From: Microbacterium nanhaiense
GTDB lineage: Bacteria > Actinomycetota > Actinomycetes > Actinomycetales > Microbacteriaceae
Direction of reading: 5' to 3'
Assembly: GCF_014646015.1 (NCBI RefSeq)
Contig: NZ_BMMQ01000006.1
Location: 1 to 64,000, forward strand
Length of the DNA stretch: 64,000 nt
Shown here one piece after another: positions 55,539-64,000 of this stretch; the first letter of the stretch is position 1; every line of letters starts with the position of its first letter. Under the pieces are notes generated by a model. It searched no databases, was not told the origin of the DNA, and saw nothing but the letters and a program-made list of their open reading frames with translations. The position numbers and the translations under genes were made by a program.

Positions 55539-56242
55539 TCGGCGTCCTCCTCGTCATCGAATGCGACGCCGGCCTCCGGGCCCTCGTCGTCGCGGGCGGC
55601 GCCCGGTGCGTTCTGCGCCTTCAGCCACGCGAGCAGCTCGTACATCTTCTCGATCGAGAGGAGGCGCTCGATCACCTCGGAGATCAGGAAGCGGTCGTCG
55701 GAGCCCGCCTTCACGAGGATCCCCGCCCTCGCAAGGGAGTCGACGGCGCTCGCGGCGCGCTTCGCGTCGCCGACGCGGTCGGTCGAGCGCGCCGGGCGGA
55801 ACATGTCGATCCCCGCGAGGAGCTCCTCGCGATCGACGTGGGCCCGCGGCAGACCGGATCCCTTCGCCGCGAGATGCCGCTGGCGCAGCACCACGAGCAG
55901 CACCGTCTCCTCGCGGGTGAACGCCGCGTCGCGCAGCAGCGGCGGCACGTATCCAAACTCCGCGGAGCGGATCTGCACTTTGTAGGCGATACCGCGCTCG
56001 CGATCGATCACCAGGTCGAGGAAGAGGTCGTTGAGCCGGCTCTTGATGAGCCTGCTGTCGCGCACGAGCGTGGCCCACTCGGCGCGCTCGTCGGTGATGA
56101 TGGGGTGCTTGAGCACGACGATCAGGCACCGGCGCTGGTCGAGCGTGAGGCCGCCATCATCGCCGTCGAACAGCGACAACCGGCTGTCGACATGGTCGTC
56201 CTCGACACCGATGGTCGGGGCGAACACAGACTCGTCACTCAT
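55535..56242 (-). CDS. jetB: JetB/MksE-like protein (DUF4194)
   Basis: A 235-residue MukE-like winged-helix protein of the DUF4194 family: LTLDQRRCLIVVLKHPIITD, DLFLDLVIDRERGIAYKVQI, and AFTREETVLLVVLRQRHLAA. The C-terminal tail is acidic (EAGVAFDDEEDAE). ATG 56242 overlaps the jetA end by 8 nt; a longer frame lacks an SD. It joins JetA and JetC in a condensin complex. Confidence 0.85.
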   Translation of the reverse strand: MSDESVFAPTIGVEDDHVDSRLSLFDGDDGGLTLDQRRCLIVVLKHPIITDERAEWATLVRDSRLIKSRLNDLFLDLVIDRERGIAYKVQIRSAEFGYVPPLLRDAAFTREETVLLVVLRQRHLAAKGSGLPRAHVDREELLAGIDMFRPARSTDRVGDAKRAASAVDSLARAGILVKAGSDDRFLISEVIERLLSIEKMYELLAWLKAQNAPGAARDDEGPEAGVAFDDEEDAE

Positions 56243-57686
56243 GGGCGTCTCCTGCCATCGTGGGGAGCGTAAAGGAACGGGCGGATCCGTCGGGGCGCAC
56301 GGCGCGCACGACACCGCGGTCGGCGGCGTCGATCTCGCCGCGCGAGGCGAGGTAGGCCAGGCCGAAGAGTTCGACGGGGCGGCGCAGATCGTCGGGCAGG
56401 GCGTTGAAGGCATCGGCGAGCGCGTCGCCGCGGTTCAGCCTCTCGGCGATCTGCTCCCGCACCTCGCCGAGGAGCGGGCCGCCCTGACGCCGCACGTCCT
56501 CCAGCACGAGCGACTCCGGCCGCTGGTCCGAGACGTCGTCGAGCCGGGGCGCCGGGGCCTCCGTGGCGGGGTCGTGGAAGCGGGTGCGGAGGTGGTCGAT
56601 GTCGAGGCGCGTCGGCATCCATTCCATGGGCACCGTCTCGCGCGGCCGGGCCGAGTCCATCCACACGCTCAGCTCCTGCTCGAGCGCGCGCAGGACCCGG
56701 GTCAGCTCGCGCTCGGATCCCGCCGAATAGCTCGACAGGTACTCCGCCAGTGACTGCGAGGCGCGTCGCTGACGCATCTGCACGTCGCGCAGCCCCCGGC
56801 GCAGCACCGCGTCGGCCTGCACGAAGGCTGCGCGTTCGTCGGCCGTGAGCTCGCGCGCGAAGGGGTGGGACATGATCGACCGGAGATCCTCGCGGAAGGC
56901 CTCGAGCAGCCGGTCGTCGCTCAGCACCGTGAGCGCCCCCTCGAACGCGCGCCCCTCCCGGGTCTGATTGGCGAGCCGCGCCGACGCGGCCAGGTATTCG
57001 CCGAGCACCTCGCCCTTAGGGCGCTCGTCAGCACGGAAGTCGCGGACCATCTGCTCGTGGATCCGGTCGAGCGCCTCCTCGACGCGACGGAAGTCGCCCG
57101 GCAGCTGGTCGATGAGGTCGACGAGGTCGTTGTACCCCTCCTGCATGCGCTCGTCGTCCGCCGCGACGACCTCTCCCCCGGCGGCGATCCGCTCGCGCTC
57201 GGCGGTCAGCCGGGCGATCTCCGCGTCGAGCGCCGCGATGCGGGTCGACTCGTCCGGATCGGCCTCGACGGCCCAGCGGTGCACGGCGTCGAGGATCGTC
57301 GTGAGGCGCGACTCGCTCAGGAGGGCGCGGTCGCGGGACAGCCCCTCATGCATCTGCATCGCCGCGATGGCATGCGAGGTGAGCTCGTATGCCTCGCCGC
57401 CGTCGTCGAGCGGGACCCGGCGCAGCCACTCGGAGTGCATCCACGACAGGCACAGCGCGCGGCCGTCGTCCTGCGCGGGTACCTCGTGCCCGGCGTCGCG
57501 CAGCTCGAGAATGTAGGTCTCGACCTGCACGTGCAGCCGCTCGGCACGCACCTGCTTGGTGTCCTGTGAGAACACCTCTCGGAAGATCGCCACGATCACC
57601 GGTGCCCAGGGACTGCGAACGAGACTCAGCGCCGCGCCCTCGCGCGCGCGCTCGAGGCGCGCGACATCGCGTGGAATAGAGCTCAC
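56235..57686 (-). CDS. jetA: JetA/MksF-like kleisin (DUF3375)
   Basis: A 483-residue kleisin-type subunit of the DUF3375 family (VARLERAREGAALSLVRSPW, PVIVAIFREVFSQDTKQV). Helical linkers (residues ~160-330) and a C-terminal winged-helix-like part match the MukF/JetA layout. It bridges JetC heads with JetB. The start GTG 57686 has GAGGGG upstream. It leads the jetA-jetB-jetC operon, which is 51 bp past the antiporter gene. Confidence 0.85.
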   Translation of the reverse strand: MSSIPRDVARLERAREGAALSLVRSPWAPVIVAIFREVFSQDTKQVRAERLHVQVETYILELRDAGHEVPAQDDGRALCLSWMHSEWLRRVPLDDGGEAYELTSHAIAAMQMHEGLSRDRALLSESRLTTILDAVHRWAVEADPDESTRIAALDAEIARLTAERERIAAGGEVVAADDERMQEGYNDLVDLIDQLPGDFRRVEEALDRIHEQMVRDFRADERPKGEVLGEYLAASARLANQTREGRAFEGALTVLSDDRLLEAFREDLRSIMSHPFARELTADERAAFVQADAVLRRGLRDVQMRQRRASQSLAEYLSSYSAGSERELTRVLRALEQELSVWMDSARPRETVPMEWMPTRLDIDHLRTRFHDPATEAPAPRLDDVSDQRPESLVLEDVRRQGGPLLGEVREQIAERLNRGDALADAFNALPDDLRRPVELFGLAYLASRGEIDAADRGVVRAVRPDGSARSFTLPTMAGDAHE

Positions 57687-57737
57687 GGATCCCCTCTCTC
57701 AGCCGGATCCTCGATTCTCGCATCCGCGGATCCGGAT

Positions 57738-59510
57738 TCACTCCTTACGGAGGGAGCCCTTCGTGTCGAGCACGAGTTCCTCGGCATCGATCGCGTCGAA
57801 GACCTCGCGCATCACTTCCTCGCTGAGATTGCCCGCGCGGCTCTGCTCGAAGGCGACCCGCCGGCGCACCGCCAGCCAGCCGCGCGAGAGCTCGTGGAGC
57901 TCGTCGTAGGTGAGGCCGCCGATACCGCCGACCGCGATCTTCTCGGTGACGCTGTCGAGGTCGCGCTCGCCCTGGTCGGCGCCCTTCTCGATGCGCAGCA
58001 GGCCGCGCGAGAACCGGTTGAACGTCTCGACCGCCTCCACGCCGTACTTGTCGATCCACGCCTGCTGCTGCTCGCGCAGGTACTCGATGCCTGCCTCGCC
58101 CGCCATCATGCGCATGCGGGCGATCTCGCGGTTGTCCGCCGCGACGTCGGCCCTCGAGGTGACCTTCAGCCCCTTGATCAGCAGCGGGAGCGTCAGCCCC
58201 TGCAGCAGCAGCGTGCCGACCGTGACGATATAGGCGACGGCGACGAGGTCGTCGATGTGGCCGCCGCGCATCGCGTGATCGGTGAGGTCGGGAAGCGCCA
58301 CCGCGAGGGCGAGCGTGACGACGCCGCGCATGCCCGACCACGACACGACGAGGCGTTCCTGCCACGACAGGGGCGGCTCGAGCACGCGCCGCCTAATCGC
58401 CTGCTTCGTGGGCGCCACGGGGAGCCTCGCGCGGCGCCGCTTCGCGGCCGCCACGGGACGCGCGGCGCGCGAGGCGGGATCCGCGTGGTACGCCTCGACC
58501 GCGTGCTTCCAGCGCCGAAGCTTGATGCGCTGCCAGAACTGCCCCCACTCGTACGCCGCGAAGACGAAGATGGGGCGCAGGACGATGACGACGAGCAGGA
58601 CGACGCCGGCGAGCACCAGGGTGTCGGCGCCGCGCGTGCTCGTGACGGTGCTGATGACCTGGGGCAGCTGCAGGCCGACGTAGGCGAAGACGAAGCTCTC
58701 GAGGATGAAATCGACCGAGTGCCACAGCGGCTTGTCGTGCTGGCGCTGCGAGTAGGAGGTGCGCGGCGAGTGGTAGCCGACGTAGAAGCCCATCGCCACG
58801 ACCGCGAGCACGCCGGAGCCGTGCAGGTGCTCCGCGAGGATATATGCCCCGAAAGGCATGAGCAGGCTGAGGGTGCCGGTCACCGTCGGGTCGTCGAGGT
58901 GGGTGCGCAGCTGGTGCAGCACGACGCCGAAGACCAGGCCGATGGCGACGCCGACGCCGACCGCGAGCACGAACTCGCCGAGCCCCTGCCAGACCGTGAC
59001 GGTCGCGCCCGCCGCGATGGCCGCGAACACGCGCACAATCGTGAGGCTCGTGGCGTCGTTGATCAGGCTCTCGCCGCTCAGCACCGTCATGACCCGGCGG
59101 GGAAGCCCCAGCTTGCGGCCGATCGCCGCCGCGGAGACGGCGTCGGGCGGGCCCACAATCGCGCCGAGCAGGAGGGCCCCCGGCACCCCGATCTCGGGCA
59201 TGAGGTGGTAGGCGACGAAGCCGATGACGGCGGCGTTGACCGCGACCAGCCCCACGCCGAGCCGTCGCACATGCGGGAGCGCCTGCTTGAAGCTCGTGAA
59301 CGACGCGTCGAGCGCGGCCGAATAGAGCAGCGGCGGCAGCGTCGCCGTCAGCAGAAGCTCGCCGTCGATCTCGATGTTCGGGACGAAGGGCAGGAACGAT
59401 ACGAGGAGCGCGACGCCCGTCACGACCAGGGGCGCGGGCCACCCGCGCCATCGTGCGAATCCCGCAACTGCGACGGCACCCGCCATCACGAAGATCAGAT
59501 CGGCGCTCAT
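57738..59510 (-). CDS. CPA1-family Na+/H+ antiporter
   Basis: A 590-residue antiporter. About 12 TM segments, with the family motifs GPPDAVSAAAIGRKLG, SGESLINDATSLTIVR (conserved ND) and VVSWSGMRGVVTLALAVALP. A C-terminal cytosolic domain of about 160 residues (MMAGEAGIEYLREQQQAW onward) follows, as in bacterial CPA1 proteins. Roles: pH and sodium homeostasis. ATG 59510. It lies upstream of jetABC on the same strand, but there is no functional link that I can see. Confidence 0.93.
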   Translation of the reverse strand: MSADLIFVMAGAVAVAGFARWRGWPAPLVVTGVALLVSFLPFVPNIEIDGELLLTATLPPLLYSAALDASFTSFKQALPHVRRLGVGLVAVNAAVIGFVAYHLMPEIGVPGALLLGAIVGPPDAVSAAAIGRKLGLPRRVMTVLSGESLINDATSLTIVRVFAAIAAGATVTVWQGLGEFVLAVGVGVAIGLVFGVVLHQLRTHLDDPTVTGTLSLLMPFGAYILAEHLHGSGVLAVVAMGFYVGYHSPRTSYSQRQHDKPLWHSVDFILESFVFAYVGLQLPQVISTVTSTRGADTLVLAGVVLLVVIVLRPIFVFAAYEWGQFWQRIKLRRWKHAVEAYHADPASRAARPVAAAKRRRARLPVAPTKQAIRRRVLEPPLSWQERLVVSWSGMRGVVTLALAVALPDLTDHAMRGGHIDDLVAVAYIVTVGTLLLQGLTLPLLIKGLKVTSRADVAADNREIARMRMMAGEAGIEYLREQQQAWIDKYGVEAVETFNRFSRGLLRIEKGADQGERDLDSVTEKIAVGGIGGLTYDELHELSRGWLAVRRRVAFEQSRAGNLSEEVMREVFDAIDAEELVLDTKGSLRKE

Positions 59511-59587
59511 CTTCCGATTTTATTGCGCACTCTGCAAGCCCCCGGGCATTCATAGAAACGTCACAATGCGGTAACTATTCTGGAATC

Positions 59588-61654
59588 ATGAGCACCGCGA
59601 CGACCGAAAAGCCGAGCACCGCTCGACACTCCGCCGCCTGGCGCCCGGATATCCAGGGGCTCCGGGCGCTGGCGGTCGCGCTCGTCGTCATCGCCCACGT
59701 CGGCACGCCCGGGGCCGAGGGCGGGTTCATCGGTGTCGACGTGTTCTTCGTCATCTCGGGCTTCCTGATCACGCAGCTCCTGCTGCGCGAGGTCGACCGC
59801 ACGGGCCGCGTCTCGATCGCGCAGTTCTACGTGCGGCGCGCGCGCCGGATCCTGCCCGCGGCGACGGTCGTCACGGTCGCCGTCGTCGCGTATGTGCTCA
59901 TCACCTCGTCGCGGGCGCGCCTCGGTCAGACCGCCGAGGACGCGTCCTGGACGAGCGTGTTCCTCGCGAACTGGCACTTCGCGGCGTCCGGGACCAACTA
60001 CTTCTCGGTCGAGGACCCCAGCCTTTTCCAGCACTACTGGTCGCTGGCCGTCGAGGAGCAGTTCTACCTCGTCTGGCCGATCCTCGTCCTCTTCGTCGTG
60101 CCGCGCTTCGGGAAGCGGGGCCTCGCTCTCGTCTCCGCGGGCGTGTTCGCCCTCTCGTTGGGGTATTCGGTGTGGTCGACGGCGGCGTTCCCCGAGCCCA
60201 CCTACTTCAACACCGCGGCGCGCGCCTTCGAGCTCGCCGCGGGAGCCCTGCTCGCCTGCGTCATGTCGTCCCCGCTGAGTTCGCGCTGGCGTCACGCGGC
60301 GGGCCTCGGCGGATTGGCGATGCTCGTATATGCGACGCTCGGCTTCACGGAGCAGACGCCGTTCCCGGGCTGGCACGCGCTCGTGCCCGTCGTGGGCACC
60401 GCGCTTCTCCTCGCCGCGGGCCCGGACACGCCGGCCGGTCGCGTCGCGTCGTGGGCCCCCGTGCGCTACATCGGAGACATCTCCTTCTCGCTGTACCTCT
60501 GGCACTGGCCCGTCGCGCTGACGGTTCCCGCCGCCTTCCCCACGCTGCCGCCGCTCCTCGCGGGCCTGCTGACCGTCGCGATCTCGTTCGTGCTCGCCTT
60601 GGCGAGCTACCACCTCGTCGAGAAGACCTTCCAGAACTGGCGGCTGCCGGGGCTCCGCACCCTCTGGTTCTGGCCGGCGAGCGTCGTGATCGTCATCTGC
60701 GTGGCCCTTGGCGCGTCGATGCTGGCCGACGTTCGCGCCCACGCCCAGCAGCGCGCGGCGCAGGAGTACTTCGAGGAGCACGGGTACCAGCCCGTGGAGG
60801 GCAGCGACATCGACGAGGTCCAGGACACCCTGGACGACGCCGTCCAGGTCGCCGAGTCCGGTGCGCCCGTGCCGCCGGATCTCGACGGCGACGGGATCCG
60901 GAAGGAGACCTGGGTCGACGTCGTCACGCGCGAGTGCTACGCCAGCACGGGCGACGACGATACGAAGGTGTGCGAGTTCGGCGACGTCGACGCCACGCAG
61001 ACGATCGCCGTCATCGGCGACTCGCACGCGGCGATGTGGATGCCCGCGCTCGACATCCTAGGCCGGGACCACGGCTTCCGGGTCGTTCCCTTCCTCAAGA
61101 TGTCGTGCGGCGCGTACCCCGTCGTGCAGGACGCGCACAACCTCGACCAGAACGACTGCGACAACTTCCGCGAGTTCACGAGCCGCGAGCTGGAGAAGCT
61201 GAGCCCCGACGCGATCGTGATCGGATCGCGCGGCCAGTTCAACATGCGCGACGGCGTCGACGGGAAGTCGATCGACGAGCAGTGGGCGCAGGCCGTGAAC
61301 GATCAGGTGACGGCCATGCGCGACATCGCGCCGTCGGTCGTCGTGCTCGGCGACATCCCGGTGCGCGCCGAACCCGAGCCGAAGGACTGCGTCGATTCGC
61401 CGGGCGCCTCGCAGGACCAGTGCCTGGTCGAGCCCGCGGGCCGCGAACAGGCCAGCAACACCATCACCGAGGAGCAGGCCGAGGCCGCGGGGGCCAGCTA
61501 CATCGACACGATGCCGTTCGTCTGCGCCGACGAGATGTGCCCCCTCTTCGCCGGCGACATCGCCATCTACGAGGACGCGTCGCACCTGAACCGCCTCTGG
61601 GTCGAGCACGTCGCCCCGGCCATCGGACGCGAGTTGGAGGAAGCGCTGGAATAG
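59588..61654 (+). CDS. AT3-SGNH O-acyltransferase (OafA-like)
   Basis: A 688-residue protein. N-terminal acyltransferase_3 domain of about 10-11 TM segments: RPDIQGLRALAVALVVIAHV, GGFIGVDVFFVISGFLITQL, and YWSLAVEEQFYLVWPILVLF. An extracellular SGNH-like domain follows, with the serine block IGDSHAAMW (about residue 477) and the DxxH block DASHLNRLWVEH near the end. Such proteins acetylate cell-wall or surface glycans. ATG 59588. It is divergent from the antiporter gene. Confidence 0.93.
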   Translation: MSTATTEKPSTARHSAAWRPDIQGLRALAVALVVIAHVGTPGAEGGFIGVDVFFVISGFLITQLLLREVDRTGRVSIAQFYVRRARRILPAATVVTVAVVAYVLITSSRARLGQTAEDASWTSVFLANWHFAASGTNYFSVEDPSLFQHYWSLAVEEQFYLVWPILVLFVVPRFGKRGLALVSAGVFALSLGYSVWSTAAFPEPTYFNTAARAFELAAGALLACVMSSPLSSRWRHAAGLGGLAMLVYATLGFTEQTPFPGWHALVPVVGTALLLAAGPDTPAGRVASWAPVRYIGDISFSLYLWHWPVALTVPAAFPTLPPLLAGLLTVAISFVLALASYHLVEKTFQNWRLPGLRTLWFWPASVVIVICVALGASMLADVRAHAQQRAAQEYFEEHGYQPVEGSDIDEVQDTLDDAVQVAESGAPVPPDLDGDGIRKETWVDVVTRECYASTGDDDTKVCEFGDVDATQTIAVIGDSHAAMWMPALDILGRDHGFRVVPFLKMSCGAYPVVQDAHNLDQNDCDNFREFTSRELEKLSPDAIVIGSRGQFNMRDGVDGKSIDEQWAQAVNDQVTAMRDIAPSVVVLGDIPVRAEPEPKDCVDSPGASQDQCLVEPAGREQASNTITEEQAEAAGASYIDTMPFVCADEMCPLFAGDIAIYEDASHLNRLWVEHVAPAIGRELEEALE

Positions 61655-61717
61655 CACCTGCTCCACGCACAGGGCCTTATCCAGCGCTTCTTCAACCCCG
61701 AAGGAAAATCTCTTGTG

Positions 61718-61767
61718 CCTTCGTTCTACTCGTGTCACACTTTCATGCAACACGAGTAGAACGAAGG
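61718..61767 (+). promoter_or_regulatory. 18-bp inverted repeat holding the SD of the nucleoside hydrolase
   Basis: CCTTCGTTCTACTCGTGT (61718-61735) and ACACGAGTAGAACGAAGG (61750-61767) are perfectly complementary with a 14-nt loop. The right arm contains GAAGG of the GAAGGAG SD (61763-61769), and the ATG follows at 61776. As RNA the hairpin hides the SD; as DNA it could be an operator. A terminator is less likely because no T-run follows. Confidence 0.8.
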
Positions 61768-61775
61768 AGTTCACG

Positions 61776-62726
61776 ATGCGAGTGATTCTCGACACCGACA
61801 TGGGCATGGGCGTTCCGGGCACGGAGATCGACGATGGCTTCGCCCTCGCGCTCATTGCCGCGGACGACGAGTTCGAGCTTGACATGGTGACCACGGTCAA
61901 CGGCAATATCGACGTCGAATCCGGCACCTATCTCAGCCGCGAGCTCCTGCAACGCCTCGGTCGGGAAGAGGTCCCCGTCTTCCGAGGCGCATCGGCTCCG
62001 CTAGCGGAGCCCGAACGCGGCCGGGTGGCACCCGGCGCTATCCGAGAGCGCTTCGGCCATCACCGACCCAACCCCGGATATGCGGCTGCTGAGATCGCGC
62101 GTTGCGTCGTCGAGTCGCCCGGTGAGATCACGATCATCGCGATCGGTCCACTGACGAACATCGCTGCCGCCATCAATCTCGACGAGCGCGTTGCATCTTC
62201 GGTCAAAGAGATCGTGATCATGGGCGGTGCCTTCCAACAGCACACCAACCTGCTGCACATGCCCGGCGAGTTCAACTTCTGGGTCGATGCGGTCGCTGCG
62301 CGCGCTGTCATGCGGTCCGGTGCGCCGCTCCGCCTCGTCGGTCTCGACGCGACGCTCAAGGTGCGCCTGACGAGAGAGCACGCAGCCGCGATGTCCGCCA
62401 GCGGACGTTCCTTCGGAGCATTCGCGGGCGAGTCGACCACCGCCTGGATCGATGCGATGGCCGCGAAGATGCCCGGCGACCCCGCGCACGCAGACTCGTG
62501 CGCCATGCACGACCCGCTCGCCGTTGCAGCGGTGTCGCACCCCGAACTGCTCGAGTGGGCGCCCGCGTGTGTCGATGTCATCGCCTCCGACGAGGCGGGG
62601 CGCGGCATCGCCGTCGCCGATCTCCTCATGCACGCCGACTCCCCCGCACCGAACGCGCATATCGCGGTCGATGTCGATGTCGACGGCTTCATGACCTATT
62701 TCCTCAATCGCATCAGCAACTACTAG
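61776..62726 (+). CDS. Nucleoside hydrolase (inosine-uridine type)
   Basis: A 316-residue protein of the nucleoside hydrolase superfamily. The metal-binding N-terminus is DTDMGMGVPGTEIDDGFALA: the canonical DTDxGxDD has an insertion (MGVPGTE) between DTD and DD. VTTVNGNIDVE, AIGPLTNIAAAI and MGGAF follow. It cleaves nucleosides to base and ribose. ATG 61776. It precedes a binding lipoprotein, so an uptake-and-use operon is likely. Confidence 0.88.
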   Translation: MRVILDTDMGMGVPGTEIDDGFALALIAADDEFELDMVTTVNGNIDVESGTYLSRELLQRLGREEVPVFRGASAPLAEPERGRVAPGAIRERFGHHRPNPGYAAAEIARCVVESPGEITIIAIGPLTNIAAAINLDERVASSVKEIVIMGGAFQQHTNLLHMPGEFNFWVDAVAARAVMRSGAPLRLVGLDATLKVRLTREHAAAMSASGRSFGAFAGESTTAWIDAMAAKMPGDPAHADSCAMHDPLAVAAVSHPELLEWAPACVDVIASDEAGRGIAVADLLMHADSPAPNAHIAVDVDVDGFMTYFLNRISNY

Positions 62727-62748
62727 CTCCCTCGCGAAAGGTAAGAGC

Positions 62749-64000
62749 ATGCAACGACGCACCCTCATCGCCGGCACAGGACTCGCCCTCCTTGCCCTCA
62801 CCGTCACCGGATGCGGTGGCGGCTCGGATACGCCTTCGGGCAGCGAATCCGACTGGTCCCTTCCGTCCGAAGACCCGACGACCACGATCCAGGTGCTGGG
62901 CCAGCACCCCAAGGACAGCGGCATCCTGGAGGTTTTCGAGGCATTCGAGAAGGCCCATCCGACTATCAAGGTCGAGTTCGAAAGCGTGCCGTTCGATCAG
63001 CTCAACTCCGTGCTGGACGCGCGCATCGGCAACAAGGACGGCAACCCCGATGTGTACTGGGCGGATCAGCCCCGCATCGCCGCGCTGTCCGCGCGTGGAT
63101 ACACGGAGCCCCTCTCCCGAGTCTTCGAGGACGAGCTGGGACCGCTCGATGAAGCTCCCATCGAGTCGAGCTCCTTCGACGGCGAACTCTGGGCCCTGCC
63201 CATCGCCAACTCGACGCAGCTCATGTACTACAACAAGACGCTCCTCGACCAGGCGGGGCTCGAGAGTCCATCCGCGGACCCCGCGCAGCGTTTGACCTGG
63301 GAGGAGCTCACGTCAAACGCCAAAAAGGCCGTTGACGCAGGCGCGGGGCAGGGGTTGATGTTCGGGCAGACCGATCGCTATTACCAGTTGGAGGCACTCT
63401 CGTCGTCGCTGGGCGGGTCCGTAGGAGCGAAGGGCGAGGGCAATCTTGAACCCGACTTCACGTCGGATGCGTGGATCGAGGCCATGACCTGGTACGGCTC
63501 GATCTTCGAAGACGGCATCTCCTCCCGAGGCGTGAAGCCGGAGCAGGCGGACGACGAGTTTCTCGCGGGAAACGTCGCATACTTCGTTCAGGGCCCCTGG
63601 TTCCTGCCGACGCTCAACGGCTCCGACATCGATTGGGGCGTCGCTCCCCATCCGTATTTCGAGAGCGGTGAGCCCGTGACCGCCACGGGTTCTTGGTCTC
63701 TCGCGATGAGCCCGTTCTCGGACGACAAGGAAGCTGCAGCGATCTTCATGAAGTGGATGTCGATCGATGACGGCGGCGGCTACTCGACGCACATGCCGGA
63801 GCCCGAGCTACCTGCGAACAGCGAGGGCAAGGAACAGTACTACGAGCGCGACGTGTTCGCCTCTGAGGCAGGTCAGGACGCCGCGGCGATCATCGACTAT
63901 GAGACGCAGAACACTGCGGTCCCACGCGTGCCGACCGTCGGATACGTCGAGTTCGAGGAGATTCTCGGTCGCGCCTACTCCGACATCCGCAACGGCTCCG
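62749..64000 (+). CDS. ABC sugar/nucleoside solute-binding lipoprotein (5' part)
   Basis: The right end of the window cuts the gene after 417 codons. It has a lipoprotein signal peptide (RRTLIAGTGLALLALTVTGC, Cys lipobox TGCGG), then the family 1 binding-protein pattern: FEAFEKAHPTIKVEFESVPF, NPDVYWADQPRIAALSARGY, LWALPIANSTQLMYYNKTLL, and FVQGPWFLPTLNGSDIDWGV. It binds a sugar or nucleoside; the ligand is unknown. ATG 62749 follows AAAGG. It is 22 bp downstream of the nucleoside hydrolase, so it is probably in the same operon, with permease genes expected beyond the window. Confidence 0.92.
   Translation, partial: MQRRTLIAGTGLALLALTVTGCGGGSDTPSGSESDWSLPSEDPTTTIQVLGQHPKDSGILEVFEAFEKAHPTIKVEFESVPFDQLNSVLDARIGNKDGNPDVYWADQPRIAALSARGYTEPLSRVFEDELGPLDEAPIESSSFDGELWALPIANSTQLMYYNKTLLDQAGLESPSADPAQRLTWEELTSNAKKAVDAGAGQGLMFGQTDRYYQLEALSSSLGGSVGAKGEGNLEPDFTSDAWIEAMTWYGSIFEDGISSRGVKPEQADDEFLAGNVAYFVQGPWFLPTLNGSDIDWGVAPHPYFESGEPVTATGSWSLAMSPFSDDKEAAAIFMKWMSIDDGGGYSTHMPEPELPANSEGKEQYYERDVFASEAGQDAAAIIDYETQNTAVPRVPTVGYVEFEEILGRAYSDIRNGS

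Noticed and set aside
52215-57686. Complete Wadjet defence system
   Set aside because: jetD is not present in the window on either side, so a complete system is not supported; reported as JetABC only.

Overview
The window is high-GC DNA from an actinobacterium, most likely a Microbacteriaceae member close to Microbacterium. The lineage call rests on the gene set: DUF3073, a choice-of-anchor G surface protein, a short actinobacterial N-acetylglutamate synthase, ClpC, and clustered purF/purM/purD. It also rests on frequent GTG starts and 1- to 8-nt stop/start overlaps. All calls come from reading the sequence; no database search was run.

Layout. 1-1798: 5' part of a secreted choice-of-anchor G protein (-). 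2093-4096: recQ (-). 4271-11431: a 2,386-residue SdrD-like wall adhesin with a sortase-type signal (-). 11432-12152: a highly structured intergenic region. 12153-14564: a MalT-like LuxR regulator (+). 14573-16503: VanY-type carboxypeptidase and an aldose epimerase (-). 16565-18643: DEAD-box RNA helicase with an unusual N-terminal RG/DNRGG repeat tail (-). 18815-21060: two arrays of ~100-bp hairpin repeats flanking a DUF559/AbiEi-like nuclease gene. 21061-24246: RND transporter (-). 24354-28853: universal stress protein, DUF3073, an MFS permease, a PadR/DUF4097 operon and an HdeD-like protein. 28930-31546: purM-purF (-). 31598-32191: HutD/Ves-like gene. 32364-36379: a + strand operon amtB-PII-DmmA-like-reductase-DUF3445. 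36351-39373: small membrane protein, sterol-carrier-like protein, purD, tRNA-Ser(CGA), FrnE-like oxidoreductase. 39422-43474: excalibur protein, radA, KAP NTPase. 43649-47178: MFS exporter, YchJ, an SseB-like protein, a membrane-anchored protein, NAGS. 47306-49834: clpC. 50044-51438: a DUF2975/HTH module and small HTH genes. 51572-52036: thioesterase. 52215-57686: a jetA-jetB-jetC (Wadjet/MksBEF-like condensin) operon with no adjacent jetD. 57738-59510: Na+/H+ antiporter. 59588-61654: AT3-SGNH acyltransferase. 61776-64000: nucleoside hydrolase and a sugar/nucleoside ABC binding lipoprotein (partial).

How genes work together. The amtB operon looks like a methylated-amine nitrogen module: ammonium channel, PII partner, zinc-ribbon subunit, ferredoxin-type reductase and haem N-demethylase, coupled by ATGA/GTGA overlaps. 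Its PII lacks the usual modification tyrosine. JetABC are coupled in the same way. The LuxR/MalT-like protein sits divergently from the giant adhesin across a leader full of direct and inverted repeats, and may control it. The nucleoside hydrolase and binding lipoprotein begin a nucleoside or sugar uptake operon whose first ribosome binding site lies in an 18-bp inverted repeat.

Most unusual signals: a dispersed hairpin repeat family that also fills the gaps between two convergent gene pairs; the JetD-less JetABC operon; the degenerate PII T-loop; strong over-use of the hexamer GGATCC in all reading frames; and the structured region at 11600-12150.
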